64,000 nt of DNA. Source: Cellvibrio japonicus Ueda107 (lineage in GTDB: Bacteria; Pseudomonadota; Gammaproteobacteria; Pseudomonadales; Cellvibrionaceae). A program made the position numbers and the translations under genes. Under the pieces are notes generated by a model. It was not told where the DNA came from, made no database searches, and worked only from the letters and a program-made list of their open reading frames with translations. Positions 17,416 to 24,953 of this stretch are shown here, one piece after another (the first letter of the stretch is position 1; every line of letters begins with the position of its first letter). The stretch is from positions 1,744,501-1,808,500 of the forward strand of contig NC_010995.1 in NCBI RefSeq assembly GCF_000019225.1. The letters run 5' to 3'.

Positions 17416-19200
17416 ATGGAAAAATTATTTAATATTGATCGTGAAATTTTGGGTGCTAATTACGTTGATTTTAACTGTTCAAAAGTCACGTCTGCACAGG
17501 TTTTATGGATAAATAAAAACTCAATAACTGATAAGTTCGATAAAGAGTTCGATGAAAAACTGTTCTTGGATCAGTTTGGTTACGCCGTGGTTGGCAATAG
17601 ATATTATGATGAGATTGTGTTTGACATATCCAATAAAAAATATCTTCAGGCAGAGCGATATGGCGGGCTCGGTGTTGGTATTAATGCTGGTGGTGCCAGA
17701 TGTGGTAATTTAAACGGCGTGCAAATAAAGGGTGTTGGAAAGAATATACTGGCAGGTGAATCTAATGACGAATGGTATAGTTATGGTGGCCTGAACCTGG
17801 TTGATGCAATATACGAGGCAATATATTCCACTCTTTTAAATAGAATAATGCCGCTTGGTACTGTGGCAATCCACGGAGTTATCCTGCTGGGTGAAAAAAC
17901 TGCTATGTTGCCAGGGTTGGACCATCTGCCTATAGATCAGCGGAGGGGATATGGCGCTTTATTGGTTCGCGATATTTGTATAAGACCTGCACACTTTCTT
18001 AAAGCTTCTTCATCACGTATATCTATACCGAATGATATAATTTCCGAAGAAGCCAGGGTAAGGCGTGTCAACCGGAATTTTTATAAAACATTTACATCAG
18101 TAAGTGGTTATATAAAATCAATGGGGCAGTTGTTGTTCAATTATGCCAATCAATTTGCATTTTCTCGGATGGCAAGGCTCTCCCACGGCAGTATTTCTCC
18201 ATCCAATATCAGTATTGATGGCCGATGGCTTGATTTAACAAATACCACTTTTTTAGGTGGCGGTCATAATATTGGTGGAAAATCATCATTCTATTCCGAA
18301 CCTGATGAGGTAATAGATTTTTTTTGTGAAATGGTTTATACATTTTCAAAATATAATAAATTGAAGTTAAATGTTAATATATTAACCAACTACTTTTTCG
18401 AGCAGTTTGACTCCTTCCTTCGTGCCCATACTTGTTACGTATTGGGAATAAGTTATAAAAATGTGAAATCTGGATCCGATAACCCGGATTTGATTAATTT
18501 AAGCCGGAATCTTGCAAAGATCATTAATTCCGCAAAGAAAATTTCTCCGGGAAGGCCGGTTTCAATCCAATCAAATGACCCTTTGCTGAGTTTCCTTAGG
18601 GGTATATTTTCTTATGCCTTTGCTGATATTAAAGATGAAGCATTAGATGTAAATCATGAAGTGCTGTTTATCGATGATAAGCGGTCATTTTTATCTTTGA
18701 TCAGGTCTACATATAATAATTTACAGCTTAAAAATATTAGTTTAGAGGCTTATTTAACCTTCAGCTTTTTGTTGTCGATTAAAAGGTTTTACGTTACTGA
18801 ATTTTTCTTTATGGGGAGATTGGAAAGTTATATCTATAATGAGGTGTTATCTGCTAATAAAGATGGCTTTTATGATTTGATTAGTATTCCATTGAATGTG
18901 GCTGATTGGTCTTTTGATAAAGATGAGGCCGATATGTTAATCAAGCTTGATGAGAAAATGATATCTTCAGGTTTTATTATCTTTAAAGACAGTGGTTGGA
19001 CACTGTGTTTTGATCCTGTGAGAAATGTCTATTTAATAGATGACACTGATTCTAATACACTCCTTTATGAGTGCCCCTCTTTCTGTCGAATGATGTCATA
19101 CATTAAAAATAATAATTTGAATTGCACTGTGCTTGGATACGATTTTAGCCATTACTTGCACTATGTAGAAAATGCTTTGCGAGTTGATGGAGCTGGGTAA
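17416..19200 (+). CDS. SelO/MchC-like kinase-fold protein of the peptide cluster
   Basis: 594 residues, no signal peptide, cytoplasmic. The middle matches the SelO (YdiU) pseudokinase layout: a Gly-rich loop (RYGGLGVGINAGGARCG, 81-97), a Lys in VQIKGVGK (Lys105), a helix Glu in YEAIYSTLL (Glu134), a catalytic-loop-like HGSISPSN (257-264) and a metal-site-like LDLTNTTF (Asp273). From memory, MchC/MceJ of siderophore microcins, which act with MchD/MceI to attach a glucosylated siderophore to the peptide C-terminus, have the same YGG...GGxxRCG region. The next gene resembles MceI, supporting that pairing. Its reaction (nucleotidyl transfer, ligation or other) is unproven. The C-terminal 250 residues match nothing I know. 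Confidence 0.7.
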   Translation: MEKLFNIDREILGANYVDFNCSKVTSAQVLWINKNSITDKFDKEFDEKLFLDQFGYAVVGNRYYDEIVFDISNKKYLQAERYGGLGVGINAGGARCGNLNGVQIKGVGKNILAGESNDEWYSYGGLNLVDAIYEAIYSTLLNRIMPLGTVAIHGVILLGEKTAMLPGLDHLPIDQRRGYGALLVRDICIRPAHFLKASSSRISIPNDIISEEARVRRVNRNFYKTFTSVSGYIKSMGQLLFNYANQFAFSRMARLSHGSISPSNISIDGRWLDLTNTTFLGGGHNIGGKSSFYSEPDEVIDFFCEMVYTFSKYNKLKLNVNILTNYFFEQFDSFLRAHTCYVLGISYKNVKSGSDNPDLINLSRNLAKIINSAKKISPGRPVSIQSNDPLLSFLRGIFSYAFADIKDEALDVNHEVLFIDDKRSFLSLIRSTYNNLQLKNISLEAYLTFSFLLSIKRFYVTEFFFMGRLESYIYNEVLSANKDGFYDLISIPLNVADWSFDKDEADMLIKLDEKMISSGFIIFKDSGWTLCFDPVRNVYLIDDTDSNTLLYECPSFCRMMSYIKNNNLNCTVLGYDFSHYLHYVENALRVDGAG

Positions 19201-19205
19201 TTAAT

Positions 19206-19686
19206 ATGGATAATAAAATATTAAATAAAGCATTAATGTTGCATGTATCTTCCAATCGTGAAATATCCCCAGAGGTTGCTGCTTTGCTTGTAACAGCCAA
19301 TAACAATAAGACATTAGCATTGTTATACAATTCAGCAGGTGTCGAAATTGGTTACATTATCTATGCAAATATTAATGCGTACTCTGCTTATGCTTTTTTA
19401 AAGCACAATGTTTACCCACAATATTTTCATGAATGGCATGAGGGTAGGTTTACCCTGATATATCGTGTCATGTTAATTGCTTCCTCCCGTGCAGAGGTTT
19501 TTTATGCTCTTGGGAATTTTATTAGATCCAAAAAAATACTTTTGTACAAAAGGAGAGATAGGGGGACTTTATGGAAGAAAAGAAATGTCCTTTTCAGGAA
19601 AAAGGTTCTATTTAATTCGGGATAATAATTGCGCTGATTATAAATTGTACTGGAATGGGATGTTAGGATTGATATATGAATTATGA
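19206..19686 (+). pseudogene. HlyC/MceI-like acyltransferase, interrupted by a frameshift at an A7 run
   Basis: The frame from ATG 19206 gives 139 residues. The first 110 resemble the HlyC toxin acyltransferase family (LALLYNSAGVEIGYIIYANI aligns with the HlyC YALLTRDNYPVAYCSWANL block, then HEWHEGRFTLIYRV with EDWTSGDRKWFIDWI). After AAAAAAA at 19530-19536 the frame turns basic and stops at 19625. Skipping one A continues smoothly into a plausible C-terminus (KKYFCTKGEIGGLYGRKEM...) ending at 19686, overlapping the GH13 start by 11 bases. The rejoined protein is 159 residues, the HlyC/MceI family size. HlyC's catalytic His and Asp have no obvious equivalents; His13 is a candidate. The break may be a sequencing error, slippage, or a true mutation. 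Confidence 0.65.
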
Positions 19687-21493
19687 GTGGTTGCCTTCAA
19701 TATCTGTTTTTTGTTCCAATATTTCAGCAGATATTGATGAGGTTATTGATGTTGCTGTTCTTGAGATAACACTAAATGTAATAAAAAATGATGAAATAAA
19801 AGATGTTGTATTATTTTTTATTGAAGGTGGCGATGAAATACGAATTTCCTTGAAAAGAGAAAATACAGGATCTTTTGATAAGTGGATATGTCGCTGTAAA
19901 TTGCATAGGAGCATAAAGGCATACCGTACTTTTTCCTATAGATTTAAAATTGTATTGGATAAAGACAGCTTTTTCTTTGATGCCATGGGAGCGCATAAAT
20001 ATTCTGTAAGTAATAATAAAAATTTTATATACAGTTTTAATGGATATCCAGGCTGGGTGGAGTCGGCCGTTATATATCATATCTTTATTGATAGGTTTAA
20101 GTCTGTTATTTCAAGGGATTCAGTTTCTTTGTCTTGGGGGGATGTTCCCTCTGGAGATGTTTATGAAATGTATGGCGGTGATTTGTATGGGGTTGTTGAG
20201 AAGCTAAATTATCTTCAGGATTTAGGCGTCAATACTCTATGTTTTACGCCTATTTTTTCTTCATCGACAAATCATCGATACGATGTAGAAGATTATCTTT
20301 CTATCGACCATCGCCTGGGCGGTAATGAGGCATTTATCTTGTTATTGCAAGAATGTAAAAGAAGGGATTTTAAAATTATTCTCGATGGTGTTTTTAATCA
20401 TATGAGTGCGAGATCTCCCTGGTTTGATATCAACGGGGACTATGCAAGTGCTGGGGCAGGTAGGTTTTTAGAATCTAAGTATAGGGAGTATTTCAGGTTT
20501 AATAAGGATTCAATGGAGTATGATTCATTTTGGGGGGATATTTATTTGCCCAGGTTAAATTATGAATCGGATAAATTAAGAGGAGTTATATATAAAAATG
20601 ATACTTCTGTCGTCAAGTATTGGTTAAATTCACCTTATTCAATTGATGGGTGGAGATTGGATGCCTGTTGTATGTTGGGTAAGTATCCTAATGTGGATGT
20701 GAGTGATGCTGTTTTACGTGAGTTATACGATGAAGCAAAAAAAGTAAATAAAGATTGCTATCTTTTTGGTGAAAACCCCTTTGATCCTGCTGAAATAAAA
20801 CCATTCTGTCATTTGGATGGTATGACAAATTATTCAGGTTTTTATACTCCATTAGTACATTGGCTTGATAATGATATTAATTTTGATGTTCTGGATTTTG
20901 ACAGCACCTTGCGGGAATTTAGGGCATTAATGGGATATCAATTTGTGTTGTCATCTAAAAATTTTATTGGTAACCATGATAAGAAAAGATTGTTTGGTTT
21001 ATTAAACAGGGATGTTGTCAAATACAAGAATGCATTGGTTTTTCTTTTTACCTATCCTGGTATTCCGACAGTTTATTATGGTGATGAAATTGGACTTTCT
21101 CATTCTGCAAGTGGTGAGGATGGTAGATTATGTATGAAGTGGGATAATTTGACAGATTTTAATAGGGATGTTTTTTTGTACACCAAGAAATTGATTTTTT
21201 TATATAAAAATTCAATATCCTTGCAAAAAGGTGAATTTAAAACCCTATATGCGAGCGAAGAGGTATTTGTATTTGAGCGATTTTACGAGGGACAAATTTC
21301 TATTATTATTTTGAATAACAGTGGAAAGGTATGTAAAAATATCCAGGTTCAGTCATTTTCTATACTATTTTTTGAATCAGTCTGCTTTTCCAGTGTTTTA
21401 GATGATTCAATTAATGTTGATGTATCTAATGGAGCATATATAAACGTGTCTAATATTAACAGCTGTTTCCCGGTTATTTTGCAGTCTAACTGA
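19676..21493 (+). CDS. Cytoplasmic GH13 alpha-glucan-acting enzyme (maltodextrin glucosidase/neopullulanase-like)
   Basis: 605 residues, no signal peptide. An N-terminal beta domain (1-120) precedes the GH13 barrel, as in MalZ and neopullulanases. All four GH13 regions are present: DGVFNH (237-242), GWRLDA with nucleophile Asp329, GEN with acid/base Glu366, and GNHDKK with Asp435. TNHRYDVEDYLSIDHRLGG is also typical. Specificity cannot be fixed by eye; hydrolysis or transglycosylation of maltodextrin-like substrates is most likely. It is translationally coupled to the acyltransferase-like gene and shares the cluster's AT-rich composition, so it belongs to the peptide system and not to a sugar utilisation locus. 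Perhaps it prepares a sugar donor. Confidence 0.85.
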   Translation: MNYEWLPSISVFCSNISADIDEVIDVAVLEITLNVIKNDEIKDVVLFFIEGGDEIRISLKRENTGSFDKWICRCKLHRSIKAYRTFSYRFKIVLDKDSFFFDAMGAHKYSVSNNKNFIYSFNGYPGWVESAVIYHIFIDRFKSVISRDSVSLSWGDVPSGDVYEMYGGDLYGVVEKLNYLQDLGVNTLCFTPIFSSSTNHRYDVEDYLSIDHRLGGNEAFILLLQECKRRDFKIILDGVFNHMSARSPWFDINGDYASAGAGRFLESKYREYFRFNKDSMEYDSFWGDIYLPRLNYESDKLRGVIYKNDTSVVKYWLNSPYSIDGWRLDACCMLGKYPNVDVSDAVLRELYDEAKKVNKDCYLFGENPFDPAEIKPFCHLDGMTNYSGFYTPLVHWLDNDINFDVLDFDSTLREFRALMGYQFVLSSKNFIGNHDKKRLFGLLNRDVVKYKNALVFLFTYPGIPTVYYGDEIGLSHSASGEDGRLCMKWDNLTDFNRDVFLYTKKLIFLYKNSISLQKGEFKTLYASEEVFVFERFYEGQISIIILNNSGKVCKNIQVQSFSILFFESVCFSSVLDDSINVDVSNGAYINVSNINSCFPVILQSN

Positions 21494-21527
21494 ATGCTGT
21501 ATTAATATTAATTTCGGTGGATTTTAT

Positions 21528-21698
21528 ATGAATGAGAGTTCATATGTTTTTTTAATGGTTGTTTTGATTTGGTCTTTTGGAATTGCCTTGAATTTTCTAA
21601 ATAAAAAATTCAAGGTAATTAAAGATTATTATTTTTTGCTGATATTAAATTCGCTAATTTTTATAATGGCCCCTGTTTATTTATCAACAATGGGTTAG
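21528..21698 (+). CDS. 56-residue two-helix membrane peptide, immunity candidate
   Basis: Starts ATG 21528 with GGTGG 7 bases upstream and ends TAG 21696-21698. Two hydrophobic segments (about residues 6-22, YVFLMVVLIWSFGIALNFL, and 38-53) flank a short basic, cytoplasmic-looking loop (NKKFKVIKD). Size, topology and position as last gene of the cluster fit immunity proteins of class II microcins, which are usually small multi-pass membrane proteins. No sequence match is recognised. It shares the AT-rich composition of the cluster. Confidence 0.55.
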   Translation: MNESSYVFLMVVLIWSFGIALNFLNKKFKVIKDYYFLLILNSLIFIMAPVYLSTMG

Positions 21699-21701
21699 GT
21701 G

Positions 21702-21893
21702 TTATGTAAATAACGGCCTGGCATCATCAGGTATATGCTCACAATAATAATTCGGAGCAGTTTTGGATTCACCTTGAACAGGTAGTGAGAGTGCAAACCA
21801 GGCGCCAATCATGACCAGTCCTGCTATCCAGATAATTTTTCCAGCCAGGATAAATACCAGGAGCGATGCGATATTGGTGGCGAAATTTAGGGG
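21702..21893 (-). pseudogene. Truncated fragment of a TauE/SafE (TSUP) membrane transporter
   Basis: A 63-codon minus-strand frame without a start codon; the next upstream codon in frame is a stop at 21894-21896. It reads NFATNIASLLVFILAGKIIWIAGLVM, which resembles the conserved C-terminal helix region of TSUP (DUF81) permeases, then drifts into a non-family tail. Base composition is host-like, unlike the AT-rich cluster ending at 21698. Best explained as a remnant of a host gene left at the right edge of the inserted cluster. Confidence 0.4.
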
Positions 21894-21936
21894 CTAAGCT
21901 CCCGTCAACAAAAAGAAGAAATATTGTTCCCTATGG

Positions 21937-23769
21937 TTAAAACTCACCTAAAAAACCTCCGGATTGATGCGACCAGAGTTGTGCGTAGACACCGCCGAGG
22001 GCGAGCAATTCGCTATGGGTTCCCTGTTCGATAATCTGGCCTTTGTCCAGGACGATCAGGCGATCCAGTGCCGCAATTGTGGAGAGACGATGTGCGATGG
22101 CAATAACGGTTTTGCCTTGCATCAGGGTTGTCAAGTTAGCTTGAATAGCGGCTTCTACCTCTGAGTCGAGGGCGGAGGTTGCCTCATCAAGGATCAGGAT
22201 AGGTGCGTTTTTGATAAGCACCCGGGCGATGGCAATGCGCTGGCGTTGGCCACCGGAGAGCTTCACGCCACGCTCGCCTACATGGGCGTCATAGCCTGTG
22301 CGTCCCTGGTTATCGATCAGGCCCATAATGAAGTCGTGAGCCTCTGCTTGCCGGGCTGCATGGATCATTTCTGCTTCAGTGGCATTGGGTTTGCCGTAGA
22401 GCAGGTTGTCGCGAATGGATCTGTGCAACAGGGACGTATCTTGTGTCACCATCCCGATATTAGCGCGCAGGCTTTCCTGTTTGATGGCAGCAATGTTTTG
22501 TCCATCGATCAGGATGCGGCCGGACTCAATATCATAAAAACGCAACAGCAGGTTGACGAGTGTTGATTTACCTGCACCCGATCGACCAACCAGCCCGATT
22601 TTTTCTCCAGGCTTAATCAGTAGGTTGAAGTCGTGCAGCAGTTTTCCATCGCCCTTACCGTAATTGAAATTAACAGACTGGAAATCAATCTGGCTATGGC
22701 TGATCTGTAAGGGTTGGGCATGGGGTTGGTCCTGTACTTCGCGCGGAATCGACAGTGTATTCAGACCGTCGCGTGCAGTTCCTATATTTTCAAACAGTGC
22801 AGAAACCTCCCACATAATCCATTGCGCCATGCCATTGAGGCGCAATACCAGCCCCACAGCGGCAGCGATGGCACCTGTGGTAATCAGGGCATTGGACCAG
22901 AGCCAGATGGAGGTTGCGGCAACTGCAAAAATCATCAATGCATTAATAAACCATACGCCGGTTCCCAGCAGGGTTGCCAGGCGCATTTGCGGATATACCG
23001 TGCCGAGAAAGTGCTCCATGCCTGTGCGTGCATAATCAGCTTCGCGATTGGAATGTGAAAAGAGCTTGACCGTAGAGATATTGGTATAGGTATCAACCAG
23101 GCGTCCGGTCATATCGGAGCGTGCATCCGCCTGCCGTGCGGATACCTTTGCCAGGCGTGGCAGGAAGTAATACAACAAACCCGAGTAAGCGGCGAACCAA
23201 ACCAGTAAGGGTATGGCGAGGCGAAAATCCAGTGATGCGGCGAGCACCAGGATACCGCTGAAGTACACCAGTACATACAAAAGTACATCCAGTAATTTCA
23301 TAATGGTTTCGCGCACGGCCAGGGCGGTCTGCATCACCTTGGTAGCGATGCGTCCGGCAAATTCATTTTGGTAAAACTGGTAACTTTGGCCGAGTAAGTA
23401 GCGATGTGCCTGCCAGCGGATGCGCATGGGGAAATTGCCCAGCAGGGTTTGGTGCATGATCAATGAGTGAATGAGCACGGCACAGGGCAGGGCAATCAGA
23501 ATAATAAACGCCATCAGCAACAACTGGTCGCCGGATTGGCTCCAGAAGGTGTCCGGGGTTTGCGTATTGAGCAAGTCCACCAAATTGCCCAGGTAGCCAA
23601 AGAGCGATACTTCGAGAATGGCAATTATCCCGGTAAATACGGCCATGGCTATTAAGTAAAACTCGGTACCACGGGTATAGTGACGACAAAAGGCGTACAG
23701 TGTTTTGGGTGGTTCCTGGGGATCTTGCGCGGGAAAGGGTTTGATCAGGCTTTCAAAAAAACGAAACAT
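21937..23769 (-). CDS. ABC exporter, fused transmembrane and ATPase domains
   Basis: 610-residue half-transporter of the MsbA/MdlB type. Six membrane helices lie within residues 30-330 and the ATPase domain within 360-600, with Walker A GLVGRSGAGKST, Q-loop TQDTS, signature VKLSGGQRQR, Walker B ILILDEATSALD and H-loop AIAHRLST. Likely a homodimeric lipid or drug exporter; the substrate cannot be told. It has no C39 domain and host-like codon use, so it is not part of the adjacent peptide cluster. Single gene with its own upstream region. Confidence 0.88.
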   Translation of the reverse strand: MFRFFESLIKPFPAQDPQEPPKTLYAFCRHYTRGTEFYLIAMAVFTGIIAILEVSLFGYLGNLVDLLNTQTPDTFWSQSGDQLLLMAFIILIALPCAVLIHSLIMHQTLLGNFPMRIRWQAHRYLLGQSYQFYQNEFAGRIATKVMQTALAVRETIMKLLDVLLYVLVYFSGILVLAASLDFRLAIPLLVWFAAYSGLLYYFLPRLAKVSARQADARSDMTGRLVDTYTNISTVKLFSHSNREADYARTGMEHFLGTVYPQMRLATLLGTGVWFINALMIFAVAATSIWLWSNALITTGAIAAAVGLVLRLNGMAQWIMWEVSALFENIGTARDGLNTLSIPREVQDQPHAQPLQISHSQIDFQSVNFNYGKGDGKLLHDFNLLIKPGEKIGLVGRSGAGKSTLVNLLLRFYDIESGRILIDGQNIAAIKQESLRANIGMVTQDTSLLHRSIRDNLLYGKPNATEAEMIHAARQAEAHDFIMGLIDNQGRTGYDAHVGERGVKLSGGQRQRIAIARVLIKNAPILILDEATSALDSEVEAAIQANLTTLMQGKTVIAIAHRLSTIAALDRLIVLDKGQIIEQGTHSELLALGGVYAQLWSHQSGGFLGEF

Positions 23770-23969
23770 AAATATCCCTTGGTGATGAGGTGCCGGTAAA
23801 ACAGGGAGGGAATGGGGGCTGTTTAAAAAGTGGGCAGCAGTTTATCAGTTTTCGTGCATTAGCACGTGTAACCAAATGTTAAGCCAATGCTACACTGGGC
23901 CTTTATACACGATTTGGCTGACATTTGTTGTCAGTAGTGATTTGTTCCGGTTTAACGTGAGGTCTATCG

Positions 23970-24362
23970 ATGCGAAATACCCTGGAAGTCTTTGGTGCGG
24001 GATGTTTGGGTGCCCTGGTGATGTGTGTGGTGATGTGGTTGTGTACCCGCTATGGTGTGACCCAATCATTGGGTGTGGCGATCAGTGGTTCTGTCTCGCC
24101 CCACTGGATGTATCCTCGGATTGTCTGGGGTGGTTTGTGGGGGTTGTTGTTTCTGTTACCGATACTGTCCAGCAGCCTGCTGGCGCGCTCGTTTGTGATT
24201 GCACTTTTTCCGACCCTGGTGTGGCTGTTCGTTATTTATCCGTTCTATCTGGGTAAAGGTGTTGCCGGTTTATCCCTGGGATTGTTAACACCTTTTGTGG
24301 TGTTTTTCTTTTTCTGGGTATGGTCGCTGACAACGGCTATTGTGTTGCGTTTGTCGCGTTAG
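23970..24362 (+). CDS. Small integral membrane protein, unknown function
   Basis: 130 residues with four predicted membrane segments (about 5-25, 48-68, 72-92, 102-125) and almost no soluble part. I do not recognise the family. It is followed after 11 bases by a secreted protein gene on the same strand, suggesting a two-gene unit. The opposing frame at 23876 is a shadow. Confidence 0.7.
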   Translation: MRNTLEVFGAGCLGALVMCVVMWLCTRYGVTQSLGVAISGSVSPHWMYPRIVWGGLWGLLFLLPILSSSLLARSFVIALFPTLVWLFVIYPFYLGKGVAGLSLGLLTPFVVFFFFWVWSLTTAIVLRLSR

Positions 24363-24373
24363 GTAATGGATTT

Positions 24374-24898
24374 ATGGGCAGTGCACTAAAGATTTTTGTA
24401 TTGGGATTACTCTTGATGGGGGCAGGGCTGTCAAACGCACAATTACTGCCCAATAATCACACGCTGAATGCACAGTCTGTACAGCGTTGGATGGAGAGTA
24501 ACCGCGACATGGTGCCGGTTATGCAGGTACTGGATCAGATGCATGCCAGTGCGGAAGCGATGGCTGCGTTTGATGCTTTATCGGCTGCCTTGCAGGATGA
24601 GCAGATAGACGCTTTTTTACGCACACAGCAACTGCTTGATAACGCCCAGGCGATGGTGCAACGGCATGGTTGGAAATCGGTAGGCGAGTACCAGCGCCTG
24701 GGAACCCGACTTGGTAATGCGATTGCGGCCTATTTCCTTGCCCAGGATATACAAGGGCTGACGGAAGAGCAGTTACAGGTTTTGCGGGATAACACGGACC
24801 CTGCGCTCCTGGCCGTCCCCGAGGCTGACATTGCCTTTGTCAAGGCGAATGAAAAAGCCCTGCAACAGTATATCCAGGCTTATGCCGCTGGTCGTTAA
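24374..24898 (+). CDS. Secreted alpha-helical protein, unknown function (DUF2059-like layout)
   Basis: 174 residues from ATG 24374. The signal peptide (LKIFVLGLLLMGAGLSNAQ) has an AxA-like cleavage near residue 22. The mature part is helical, Gln/Ala/Met-rich with no Cys, which suits a periplasmic protein. A longer frame from 24320 would put charged residues before the signal, so the shorter start is chosen. Pairs with the upstream membrane gene and ends at a good terminator. The family is not firmly recognised. Confidence 0.7.
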   Translation: MGSALKIFVLGLLLMGAGLSNAQLLPNNHTLNAQSVQRWMESNRDMVPVMQVLDQMHASAEAMAAFDALSAALQDEQIDAFLRTQQLLDNAQAMVQRHGWKSVGEYQRLGTRLGNAIAAYFLAQDIQGLTEEQLQVLRDNTDPALLAVPEADIAFVKANEKALQQYIQAYAAGR

Positions 24899-24905
24899 TA
24901 AACAC

Positions 24906-24928
24906 AAAGCCGCTGAGAGCGGCTTTTT
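24906..24928. terminator. Intrinsic terminator
   Basis: Stem aaagccgct/agcggcttt with a three-base GAG loop and a T5 tail, 8 bases after the stop at 24898. The A/T symmetry lets it serve both this unit and the convergent gene that ends at 24954. Confidence 0.88.
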
Positions 24929-24953
24929 CTATTCTTTCACCTTGTGGTACCTG

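Noticed and set aside
19477..19686. Separate 69-residue gene downstream of the acyltransferase-like gene
   Set aside because: Its useful part starts inside the upstream gene and continues that protein after the A7 run; it is the C-terminus of a frameshifted gene.
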